A stretch of DNA of 64,000 nucleotides from Orthonyx spaldingii (lineage: Eukaryota > Chordata > Aves > Passeriformes > Orthonychidae), in assembly GCA_013397795.1 (NCBI GenBank), contig VZTJ01000525.1:65550-129549 (forward strand), given 5' to 3'. Positions 26,401-32,573 of this stretch are shown one piece after another (position 1 is the stretch's first letter; each line of letters starts with the position of its first letter). The position numbers were made by a program, and so were the translations under genes. The notes below the pieces were generated by a model that did not search any database, was not told the DNA's origin, and saw only the letters and a list, made by a program, of their open reading frames with translations.

Positions 26401-29400
26401 TTCTGGTGGTTTCTCCATCTGTCTCTACTTGCCCCCATATGCGGTTTTATTTTTCTTTATAAATGTGTTCAGTTCTTCAGTGTTTCTCAGATGGTAAAAG
26501 ATCTTCTGAAAAGTTGAGAAACATTTGTGCTTCTTTAGCAGCTTCCAAGCTTTTTCATTGAGATTTAATTCTCTCTCTCCACTATGGTAAGTTGCTGTCT
26601 CCATCTCGTTTCACCCATCCTGGTCAGTTTGTTTCTCCTCCAGAGCTCCAGAATCACACCAAGTGATGGAGTCACCCAAACCTGGTGAGGGACCCACCAT
26701 TTCATTTTCAACACAAATGCGTTGATTCTGGACATTTGGATTTGGGTTTGGGAGGGTTTTTTCCAAAGCAAGAAAACTCTGCAAGTCAGCACAAGTGGGA
26801 AGAGAGGTGTTCTTGCTTGGTCAGTTCTGCAAAAGCAGACTTGAGGAACATTACACATGGATTGAATCTCCCAGGAGTAAGTTTGTATTATTCTCGCTTT
26901 CTAGTAGCACTGGTCATGTCACTGCAGACACAGGCTGCCCTCTCTGCGTGTCTTGGATGCCTTCTGACAATTTTCCCAGGGAATTCCTACAGGCAACAGT
27001 GTCAGGGTTCGTTTTTTAGTGAAAGTGACTGTGTGTTGTCCCGTGCCATGGGAGCACGAGCTCCCATGAGTGAGTTGAAAGCTTTCAGAGGTGAGTTGAA
27101 AGCTTTCAGACACATGCACCAACTCCTTTTCATCCCTCCTCTGTGTGTTTCAGACTTGGAAAACTGTGAGGAAGGCTGGACCAAATTCCAGGGCCACTGC
27201 TACAGGCATTTTGAGGAGAGGGAGACTTGGATGGATGCAGAGACCAGATGCCGACAACATCAAGCCCACCTGAGCAGTATCATCACCCCAGAGGAACAAG
27301 AATTCGTGAACAGTGAGTGCTGAGGGCAGCCTGAGACTGGGCATGGGTGCAACCACTGGACTCTGAATCTACAGGCAGATTTATCCAAAGTGGTGTAAAA
27401 ACCCCGTTTTGTCCCACTGGTGCTCATATGTACCCTAACAAAGCCTCATCCTTGTATGGGCACATTCATGCTCATGTCAAGTTGAGCGGGGAGGGAGCTG
27501 GACAAACATGATGTAAGGAAAAAGGGCATCAGGGAATAGTGACTGGGAGGCAGCTGAATGACCCAGAGGCTCCAGGGCCAGAGACAGCTGAGATGGCAAA
27601 GAAATGCTTCCAGCAAAGTGTAGGACAACCATGACTCTTTTCTCCCCCTCCTGCTCTTCCAGGTCATGCACAGGACTACCAGTGGATCGGCCTCAGTGAC
27701 AGAGCTGTGGAGAACGACTTTCACTGGTCTGACGGGCACTCCCTGGTAAGCCTGCAGCCCACAGCACGAGCAGGCAACAGCTTTGGTGGGGGGAAGAGGT
27801 TTCCCTTGGATGGGAAGGGCCCCATGGGTTACATGTTGAGTGCTTGGGTTGGGCGTTGAGTGGAGGCAACCCTAAATTTTGTAGGGCTCATGGTTTTTCC
27901 AAGCCTCTAGAAAAGCTGGTTGGGTCCCAGGCACCAGCACAACAGAAATGACCAGTGTAGGGGCAGTGCTGGCAACCCTTGGGCTCTGCTGGAGAGAGGC
28001 ATGGGCGAGACAGCAGCGAGGATGAAGGAGGGAGTAGGAGAGACCAGGGCCCAGCCTTAGATGACGGACTTTCCTCTCTCGGCAGCAATACGAGAACTGG
28101 CGGCCCAACCAACCCGATAACTTCTTTTCGGCGGGTGAGGACTGCGTTGTGATGATCTGGCACGAGAAAGGCGAATGGAACGATGTTCCCTGCAACTATC
28201 ACCTCCCTTTCACCTGCAAGAAAGGAACAGGTCAGCACTCTGTGCCGTACTGGCAAGAATGGGGGGCTCAGGAGGTGGCTGTGGGTCTGGAGCAGGGTCC
28301 CCAGTGCCCATGAGCATGGGTTTTGTCACTGCAAAGGGTGGTCAAAGAGATGGAAGGAATTAGAAACAGAAGTTGGCCAAGGCTCTGGGAGAAAGTTTCA
28401 GAAGGACTTCAAAATAAATAGGACAAGCCATGAAGATTCAACATCCCCGGGCAAAGTCATATCCTGGCTGCACCATCGCTCCCACACACCAGCTCTGTGC
28501 CCCCCCCACAGACACAGGCAGCTGTTGTGAGCCTCAGCTCTCACAGCCTCTCCAGGAGGCAGGAATGGAGCACTGAGGCAGACCCCTGCTTAATTTCAGA
28601 TCACAGAATTTGCATATCCCCCTGCCCCTAAGCTCTGTGGACAGGGGCAATCTCAAAGGGAGCTGAGGTTTTATGCATGGAGGAGTGACAAGGCCGTGCA
28701 TGCCCAGCCTGCCCTGGCTGTGAGCTGCCTGCTCCGCCAGGCAGGAGTTCTCTCACTCACTACACTCACTCACTCACTCACTCACTCTCCACATCTCTGC
28801 CCATTTCCTTGCAGTGGCCTGCGGGGACCCCCCTGCGGTGGAGAATGCCAGGACCTTCGGTCGGAAGAAGGAACGCTACGAAATCAACTCCATGGTGCGG
28901 TACCAGTGCGACCACGGCTACATCCAGCGCCACGTGCCCACAATTCGGTGCCAGCCCAACGGGCAGTGGGAGCAGCCACGGATATCCTGCCTAAACCGTA
29001 TGTCCTGGTCCCTTTACCTCAGGGTTAGGGCTGGTGCATCTTTGTAACTGGGAGAAGGAGCTGGGAATGCGGGACATCACCTCAGGGTGCAGGATAGCTC
29101 TGAGCCAGGCAGAAGGGGACATCATGGTTCCCTGGACTTCTTGGAAGTTTCCTCCGTGATGGGGCCATGGGAGCTGACATTTTCTGGGCAGGTGGGGGCC
29201 ACAGACCCTGGCTTGAAGGACTGCCCTGGAGACCCACCAAGGCAGAGTAGGGGCAGCTCCAGAGTCAGGAAAGGGCAACGAGGAGCTTGCCAATGGCCCA
29301 GGCTACTCAGAGAAAGAAAAATGAATGGCTTCTGAAAGGGTGAGTTTTAGCACCTCCTGGATCAACAGACAGAAGAGGAGGGGAGAGCTATGGTCCCCTA

Positions 29401-30517
29401 AGCCCTTCCCTGGTATCCCCCTGCCCTGGGAGCAGACAGGAGTCCTGCAGCAGATACGAGCCAAGGGACAGGGCTGGGCTCCTGACTCTCCTCCTGTCAG
29501 GCCTCCAGCTGATGGCAGCCAGCCTTCTTCCACTGGTGTCCCAGCCCACTCCCAGGCCTGCCTACACCCCTGTCCCATCCCTGATTGCCTGCAGCTTCCC
29601 AAGAATTTTGTTGGCCTCAGACAAATCACATCTGTCCAGTGGCCTCCTTGCCAGGTTCTGGTCCAGCAGGGCAATTCCAGATAAGGCAGATTAAACAATG
29701 GTCCCACAGCCAGGGAAAGCTGATGTGGGTTTAAGGGACAAACCCCTGCCCCAGGGAGGAGATGAAAGCAGGAGGGGTGGAGGAGGTGTCCAAGGGCGGC
29801 TGCCTGGTGCAGACCAAGATGCTGATTCCTTTGGCTCTGCTGTGGGTCTGCAGAGCTGCAGGCTGTTCCCGACATGGACCGCCAGCGACCAAGAGACCTG
29901 GTCTGCTCCCAGCCAGCCTTTGCTGCCTCCACCAAAACCCTCCTGCAATTATCACACCAGAGCACTCCAGCTTCCCAGGCAGATTGGCAGCAAAGATCAG
30001 GCAGAAACCTCGTCCCTGCCAGCCAGGGGGGCTGTTCCCCCTGTGCCCTGAGCACATCCCACCACTAATGGATATTGGGGCTGGGAATTGAGGGGCAGTG
30101 GGCGAGATGGGGACGAGCTGCCCTCCCGGCTGGGCACAGAGAAGGAATGGGGCAAGCAGCCGTGGAGATGATGCTGCTGCCCAGGCTCTCTCCCAGCCCC
30201 GGGCGCCTTCTCCCCTGGGCGCAGCAAAGGCCGGGCAGGGCGAGAGAAGGGCCGATTGTGCGTGTGCGGGCGGGCTGGCGCCGGGGCACACACAGCCGGC
30301 CCCGGGCAGCGCTGCCTGCGGCTGCCCGTGTTTTTCCAGGCAGCCAGGGGCCGCGGCGGCCGGCGTGGGACAAGCGGCTTCTCTGTCACGGCTCCTGCCA
30401 ACAAGGTGCCTTTTCTTCTCCTCCACAGCCTCCAGCTACCAGCGCAGGCTATACAAGAGGAGCCCCAGGAGCCGGTCGAAACCCAGCGGCAGCGCCGTGC
30501 ACAGACCCACCCATTAG
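5358..30517 (+). CDS. ACAN: Aggrecan core protein, 17 coding exons, 2110 residues
   Basis: This encodes the large chondroitin-sulfate proteoglycan of cartilage matrix, secreted and bound to hyaluronan through its N-terminal G1 domain. Joining the 17 coding exons listed below gives 6333 nt in one frame with consistent phases. Domain order by residue: signal peptide about 1-19; Ig V-type 24-148; link modules 148-249 and 249-347 (G1); interglobular domain 347-527; link modules 527-628 and 628-726 (G2); short KS segment 726-790; CS region 790-1854; EGF-like 1854-1892; C-type lectin 1892-2021; sushi 2021-2082; basic tail to 2110 (G3). The Ig motif YRCEV, link motif CDAGWLAD and lectin motif CVVMIWHEKGEWNDV are plain. 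The 20-residue repeat array and the total length fit avian aggrecan. All splice sites are GT-AG. HAPLN3, its binding partner, is the next gene and convergent. Intron edges are read by eye; the terminal domains are unambiguous. Confidence 0.97.
5946..6317 (+). CDS. ACAN: ACAN exon 3: Ig V-type domain of G1
   Basis: 372 bp, phase 1 to 1. It contains the first Ig cysteine (NIPCYF), the RIKWSKL core tryptophan segment, the NYPAIPTDATLEI strand and the YRCEVMYGIED motif with the second cysteine. This domain mediates contact with link protein. Donor AAAG|GTGGGA. The exon length equals the Ig exon of neighbouring HAPLN3. Confidence 0.96.
6367..6388. repeat. (GGGA)n run
   Basis: Short GGGA tetranucleotide run in ACAN intron 3, about 50 bp after the exon 3 donor. 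Confidence 0.8.
6969..7143 (+). CDS. ACAN: ACAN exon 4: first half of link module 1 (G1)
   Basis: 175 bp, phase 1 to 2. It encodes GVVFHYRAISTRYTLNFEKA through CDAGWLADQTVR, the hyaluronan-binding link (PTR) fold. Acceptor TTTTCCAG, donor GTGAGA. The intron falls inside an Arg codon before YP, the same place as in the G2 counterpart (exon 8). Confidence 0.96.
7664..7791 (+). CDS. ACAN: ACAN exon 5: second half of link module 1 (G1)
   Basis: 128 bp, phase 2 to 1. It encodes YPIHWPRERCYGDKDEFPGV through YDVYCYAEQMQ and completes the link-module disulfides. Acceptor CTCCCCCAG, donor G|GTGATT. With exon 4 it totals 303 bp, the length of the single-exon module in HAPLN3. Confidence 0.96.
8391..8684 (+). 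CDS. ACAN: ACAN exon 6: link module 2 (G1)
   Basis: 294 bp, phase 1 to 1, a whole link module in one exon: GKVFYATAPEKFTFQEAFDK, then VCSAGWLADRSVRYPI, and ending YDAICYS. An N-glycosylation sequon occurs in the INQTGYPHP stretch. GC is much higher than in the flanking introns. Acceptor GATTGCAG, donor GTGAGT. Confidence 0.96.
8685..10385 (+). other. ACAN: ACAN intron 6, no gene seen
   Basis: This 1.7-kb intron contains only short spurious frames. A small GTGAT pentamer run lies near 9068-9090. An open frame runs into exon 7 from 10148, but the acceptor TGCAG at 10381-10385 and phase continuity show that it is intron read-through. Confidence 0.85.
10386..10925 (+). CDS. ACAN: ACAN exon 7: interglobular domain
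   Basis: 540 bp, phase 1 to 1, residues 347-527, between G1 and G2. It contains NATEEEARGSIATLEP, the counterpart of the mammalian aggrecanase site TEGE|ARGS; the scissile bond would be E392|A393, with the Ala codon at 10523. The mammalian MMP site (DIPEN|FFG) is not recognisable in the first 20 residues, which read DDIESLVPGQFIDE. The rest is acidic and rich in Thr, Val and Glu. Donor ACGG|GTAAGT. Confidence 0.95.
11431..11605 (+). CDS. ACAN: ACAN exon 8: first half of link module 3 (G2)
   Basis: 175 bp, the same length and phases (1 to 2) as exon 4, as expected from internal duplication of G1 to G2. It encodes GVVFHYRAATSRYAFSFVQA through CDAGWLRDQTVR. G2 link modules resemble those of G1, but in mammals G2 does not bind hyaluronan. 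Confidence 0.95.
12031..12158 (+). CDS. ACAN: ACAN exon 9: second half of link module 3 (G2)
   Basis: 128 bp, the same length and phases as exon 5. It encodes YPIVNPRNNCVGDKENTPGV through YDVYCYIDRLK. Acceptor TTGGGTAG, donor G|GTACAT. Confidence 0.95.
12280..12573 (+). CDS. ACAN: ACAN exon 10: link module 4 (G2)
   Basis: 294 bp, phase 1 to 1, the same length as exon 6. It encodes GDVFFATQPEQFTFAEAQQY, then RCYAGWLADGSLRYPI, ending RHHAFCFR. The HNQTGFPDP stretch holds a sequon at the same place as in exon 6. Confidence 0.95.
12736..12927 (+). CDS. ACAN: ACAN exon 11: keratan-sulfate segment
   Basis: 192 bp, phase 1 to 1, residues 726-790. The peptide is acidic (starting ALPPVEEEGVTPFLEDVL) with one NQT sequon. 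The six-residue Glu-Pro-Phe-Pro-Ser type repeats of mammalian KS domains are absent. Acceptor TTTGTTCCAG, donor CAG|GTAGGT. Confidence 0.88.
13048..16239 (+). CDS. ACAN: ACAN exon 12: chondroitin-sulfate attachment region
   Basis: A single 3192-bp exon, phase 1 to 1, residues 790-1854. The first part (to about 14640) is built on Ser-Gly repeats such as SGLPSG and SGEASG, the xylosylation sites for CS chains. It is punctuated about every 100 residues by a hydrophobic strand of the TLVEVVT type. From about 14641 it becomes a 60-bp tandem array. The final 120 residues (from about 15880) are less repetitive and acidic. Acceptor TCTTTTCCAG, donor GAAG|GTAACA. Two hinge sequences, SVAQEVGEG (14271-14297) and TVSQELGGE (14571-14597), match the positions of mammalian CS-region aggrecanase sites. 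Confidence 0.96.
13100..14640 (+). repeat. ACAN: CS-1-like Ser-Gly repeat region with ~100-residue super-repeat
   Basis: Degenerate SG-containing repeats are spaced roughly every 8-12 residues, with a larger period marked by four hydrophobic strands: SLVDTTLVEVVT near 13562, TFVDVTLEEVTT near 13914, SLVDTTLVEVVT near 14222 and TLVTSDLVEVVT near 14527. The spacings are about 350, 310 and 305 bp. Each strand is followed by a charged hinge. Confidence 0.85.
14641..15880 (+). repeat. ACAN: Tandem array of about twenty 60-bp coding repeats
   Basis: The period is exactly 60 bp for nearly the whole array, with consensus SGETSAFPEISIETSTVHEI (20 residues). About twenty units are recognisable; the last one lacks two residues (Ser-Ala), shifting the period by 6 bp near 15810, and then the repeat decays. 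Six junctions carry EARGE instead of a Ser-Gly junction, with the Ala codon at 14895, 15135, 15315, 15555, 15675 and 15795. Human aggrecan has only a degenerate trace of this sequence in CS-2, so the array is an avian-type expansion. Confidence 0.92.
16405..16590 (-). mobile_element. CR1 LINE 3' fragment, minus orientation
   Basis: The left edge is GATCATAGAATCATAGAATT, the reverse complement of the characteristic CR1 3' terminal repeat (ATTCTATGAT)n. It is followed by the usual CR1 tail sequence, including CATCCAGTCCAACCATTAACC and CCCTCCAGGGATGGTGACTC. The right end is diffuse. It is a truncated copy with no intact reverse transcriptase. Confidence 0.9.
20728..20825 (-). mobile_element. CR1 LINE 3' fragment, minus orientation
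   Basis: It begins AGAATCATAGAATCATAAAA and continues with GGTTGGAAAGGACCTTAAAG and CACCATGGGCAGGGATGACA, the standard CR1 3' end read in reverse. It is short and contains a C-run where the consensus has CCCCC. Confidence 0.9.
21240..21665 (+). promoter_or_regulatory. Candidate intronic enhancer or cryptic promoter
   Basis: This block of ACAN intron 12 has many CpG dinucleotides while its neighbours have almost none. It contains two CTTTGTT motifs (21272-21278 and 21342-21348), which fit the SOX-family core in reverse, and ends with a TATA-like TATATAAAAG at 21651-21660. No coding exon is visible in it. ACAN is a known SOX9 target in cartilage, so an enhancer is plausible; function is inferred from composition and motifs only. 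Confidence 0.35.
22160..22228. repeat. AT-rich microsatellite
   Basis: Interrupted (AT)n/(ATATAT GTAT)n run in ACAN intron 12 with near-palindromic ATATATAT segments. Confidence 0.85.
24333..24446 (+). CDS. ACAN: ACAN exon 13: EGF-like domain of G3
   Basis: 114 bp, phase 1 to 1, residues 1854-1892. It has the six-cysteine EGF pattern (CHSSPCLNGATC, then CFCLPSYGGDLC) and matches the calcium-type EGF of mammalian aggrecan. Being symmetric in phase, it can be skipped without a frameshift, as happens in mammalian G3 splice variants. Acceptor CTCTTGCAG, donor G|GTACGG. Confidence 0.93.
24447..27153 (+). other. ACAN: ACAN intron 13, no gene seen
   Basis: 2.7 kb, AT-rich, with only short random frames. 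Just before exon 14 it contains a 9-bp-arm inverted repeat and a 21-bp tandem duplication (separate entry). Confidence 0.8.
27047..27110 (+). repeat. Inverted repeat plus 21-bp tandem duplication before exon 14
   Basis: Arms CATGGGAGC (27047-27055) and GCTCCCATG (27060-27068) are perfect complements around a 4-base loop. They are followed at once by two copies of GTGAGTTGAAAGCTTTCAGA (27070-27089 and 27091-27110) with a one-base spacer. The structure ends about 43 bp upstream of the exon 14 acceptor. Confidence 0.9.
27154..27312 (+). CDS. ACAN: ACAN exon 14: C-type lectin domain, part 1
   Basis: 159 bp, phase 1 to 1. It encodes the lectin start (CEEGWTKFQGHCYRHF) through EEQEFVN. Acceptor GTGTTTCAG, donor A|GTGAGT. 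Confidence 0.94.
27663..27745 (+). CDS. ACAN: ACAN exon 15: C-type lectin domain, part 2
   Basis: 83 bp, phase 1 to 0. It encodes AQDYQWIGLSDRAVENDFHW and SDGHSL, with the WIGL core of lectin folds. Acceptor CTCTTCCAG, donor CTG|GTAAGC. Confidence 0.94.
28086..28230 (+). CDS. ACAN: ACAN exon 16: C-type lectin domain, part 3
   Basis: 145 bp, phase 0 to 1. It encodes YENWRPNQPDNF and CVVMIWHEKGEWNDVPCNYH, with the calcium-binding QPD and WND motifs, ending FTCKKGT. These residues bind tenascin and fibulin ligands in the family. Confidence 0.95.
28751..28790. repeat. (CACT)n microsatellite
   Basis: Tetranucleotide CTCA/CACT run about 25 bp upstream of the sushi-exon acceptor in ACAN intron 16. 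It sits within the pyrimidine-rich stretch of that acceptor region. Confidence 0.85.
28815..28997 (+). CDS. ACAN: ACAN exon 17: sushi (CCP) domain of G3
   Basis: 183 bp, phase 1 to 1. It encodes VACGDPPAVENARTF, VRYQCDHGYIQRHVPTIRC and QWEQPRISC, the four-cysteine complement-control fold. Phase symmetry allows in-frame skipping, which is known for mammalian aggrecan. Acceptor TTCCTTGCAG, donor AACC|GTATGT. Confidence 0.95.
30429..30517 (+). CDS. ACAN: ACAN exon 18: C-terminal basic tail and stop
   Basis: 89 coding bases ending in TAG at 30515-30517. The tail (SSYQRRLYKRSPRSRSKPSG and a last segment ending in HRPTH) is very basic and matches the mammalian aggrecan C-terminus. Acceptor CTCCACAG. 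Confidence 0.94.
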
Positions 30518-31225
30518 AGCGGGGCGACAGACCGAGGGGGAACGCGAGAAAGAGAGATTTTTTTAACGGAACACTTATATTAACAGAGTCGATTTCTTCT
30601 TCTTCTTGTTGCTTTTTTGTCATATAAGGAAAAAAAATTATATTAAAGACAAACCCACCTTTGTGTATATATATAAAAAAAATTGTTTTTTTCCAAGCAC
30701 CAAAGCAAAACGAATTAGATCTCAGCATTTTTACTAACTGTCCGGTTCCAATTATCTTCGTGCCTTTGGGGACAGGGAGGGGGGTGGGTTTGCAAAGGGC
30801 AGGGGGTTAAGTTAAATAATAAAGATGATTATTTTTTCCTGATTTTATCCACGAACAATGTAATTATTTCTGTTATTTAATCTCCAGGGTGAACAGCACC
30901 TTTTGGGGTCTTATTTTATTTTTTTTTCCCAGAATCCTTCTACTGCTGCAGCACGTCAGGACGGGTGGGGAGGGCCGGGGGGCTGCGGTGGAAGGAGCTG
31001 TGGGAAGAGGGAGGCGAGGGGATGCTGAGACCCGGGATCCGGGGGCTGTGGCCCCTCTGTGCTTCCCCAGCGCCCCCTCTGCAGCGCAGCGCCCGTCCCG
31101 GGACAACGTGCTCTTTCCAGGGGACCGTGCGGGGCACCAGCGTTCCCTGCACCTATTTATATTTTTGAACATATCCTATTTTGAAAGAATGATAAATAAT
31201 AAAGAGAGCGAAACCGGAATGGGCA
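30518..31225 (+). other. ACAN: ACAN 3' UTR with two poly(A) signals
   Basis: AT-rich segments after the stop contain AATAAA at 30818-30823 and again at 31198-31203. A GC-rich block lies between the two, at about 30950-31140. The second signal is followed by a GT-rich stretch (GTCAGTGTTGGTTTTTTT, 31230-31247) typical of a downstream element, so the longer UTR of about 700 nt seems likely, with an alternative short form near 30.84 kb. Confidence 0.65.
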
Positions 31226-31660
31226 CTTTGTCAGTGTTGGTTTTTTTAGGGAAGAGGGGTGTCCGGTGGGCTGGGAGGAGAGGGATCTCCCATGGCAAGG
31301 CAGCAAGGAAGGAAGGGGAACCCAGAGGGGGTCCCAAGCCCCAGCTGAAGAAGGACCCTAGAGTGGGACACTGCCCTCCCTGTTCAGCTCTCACCTCGGG
31401 AGAGGGTTAACCCACATGCCTAAAACCCATGGCCAGCAGGAACTGCTTCACCTTCCAGCTTTCTGTCCTGACACCCAGGGGGTTAATTAACACTCACTAA
31501 TGAGGGAACACAAGGTCCTTGCAGGAGGTGAGCTGAGCCAGCACTGCTGAGACGATGCTCAGCCAAGGATCCCCAAATCCTTTCTCTGTAGCAGACCTTT
31601 CTCTTGTGTTGGGACAGAGATGGGGACACAGCCATGTCACTCCAGGGCTTTCTCCACTGT

Positions 31661-32292
31661 TTTATTAGAAGATGTCCAGAAAAACACATCTTTTCATAGC
31701 CAATGCTCAAAGAAGAAGGCACCAGAGCTCAAATGGAGTCCAGGCAAGGGGTGCATAGAGATAAGGCACTTGCACTTCCACAGGGACAGGCACATTGGCA
31801 TCCTTCAGCAGGACACAGACAGGGCTGGAAGAGGGGCCAGGACGCAACGGAGATACCCGCTCTCTGCTCTGGCCAAATCCAGCCTTGCCTCACTCCCTCA
31901 TGGCCTTGCCTCGTGAACTCAGAGGCAGGACCAGCCTGGAAGGGCAGGTGGGTGTCAGTGACAACCTGCCACCGCAGGAAGGGGCCACCACCCATGGGGT
32001 GGCACGGCCAAGTGAAGTGGCAGCAGTAGGCCATGAGGATCACCCCTGCACACATCCCATGACAGGGACTGTCCCGCGCTGCCCAGCTGGCAGCCACCCC
32101 AAGCAGCTGCATGTGCCAGCTGCTGAGCAAGATGTGGAAAATATAAAGGAAGGAAATAAAACAAACCAAAAAGAAACCTCCCCCCAGCCCACCTCCCCCC
32201 AGTCACTCCCAAAACAGCCCTTGGAGATGCCCAACACTGGGCACTAGCAGGCTGGAAACACTCTTTGTCCAAGAAGGATCCCTCCTGGCTCC
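31661..32292 (-). other. HAPLN3: HAPLN3 3' UTR with poly(A) signal
   Basis: Read on the minus strand, AATAAA occurs at 31666-31661, about 630 nt beyond the HAPLN3 stop, and no other AATAAA is seen closer. The end of this UTR and the end of the ACAN UTR are only about 400 bp apart, tail to tail. Confidence 0.55.
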
Positions 32293-32573
32293 TTATCTCT
32301 CCCTGTAGCAGAAGACCCCGAACCTGCCCTTGCTGGGGAAGCCGAAGCTGCGGACACCGGGCTCCGCGGGGCCACAGTTGGCCCGGGGCGTGACAATGGA
32401 GTAGCGGACACTGCCATCTGCCAGCCAGCCGGCACTGCAGTGGTCCAGCCCCAGGAACTTCCAGGCGGAGTAGAGCTGCCCCACCCGGGCGATCTCGGCC
32501 CCCGCATCCTGGCAGCTCTGCTTGGCCTCCTCCAGCGTCATCCCAGCCAGGCGGCCCAGGTAGAAAACCTCTC
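32293..32573 (-). CDS. HAPLN3: HAPLN3 last coding exon: link module 2 and stop
   Basis: 281 coding bases from 32573 down to the TAA at 32295-32293. It starts GEVFYLGRLAGMTLEEAKQS and ends GFPSKGRFGVFCYRER. Minus-strand acceptor CCCTCCTAG. Confidence 0.94.

Noticed and set aside
24447..27153. Search for a second EGF-like or other cassette exon in intron 13
   Set aside because: No cysteine pattern with phase-1 borders was seen.
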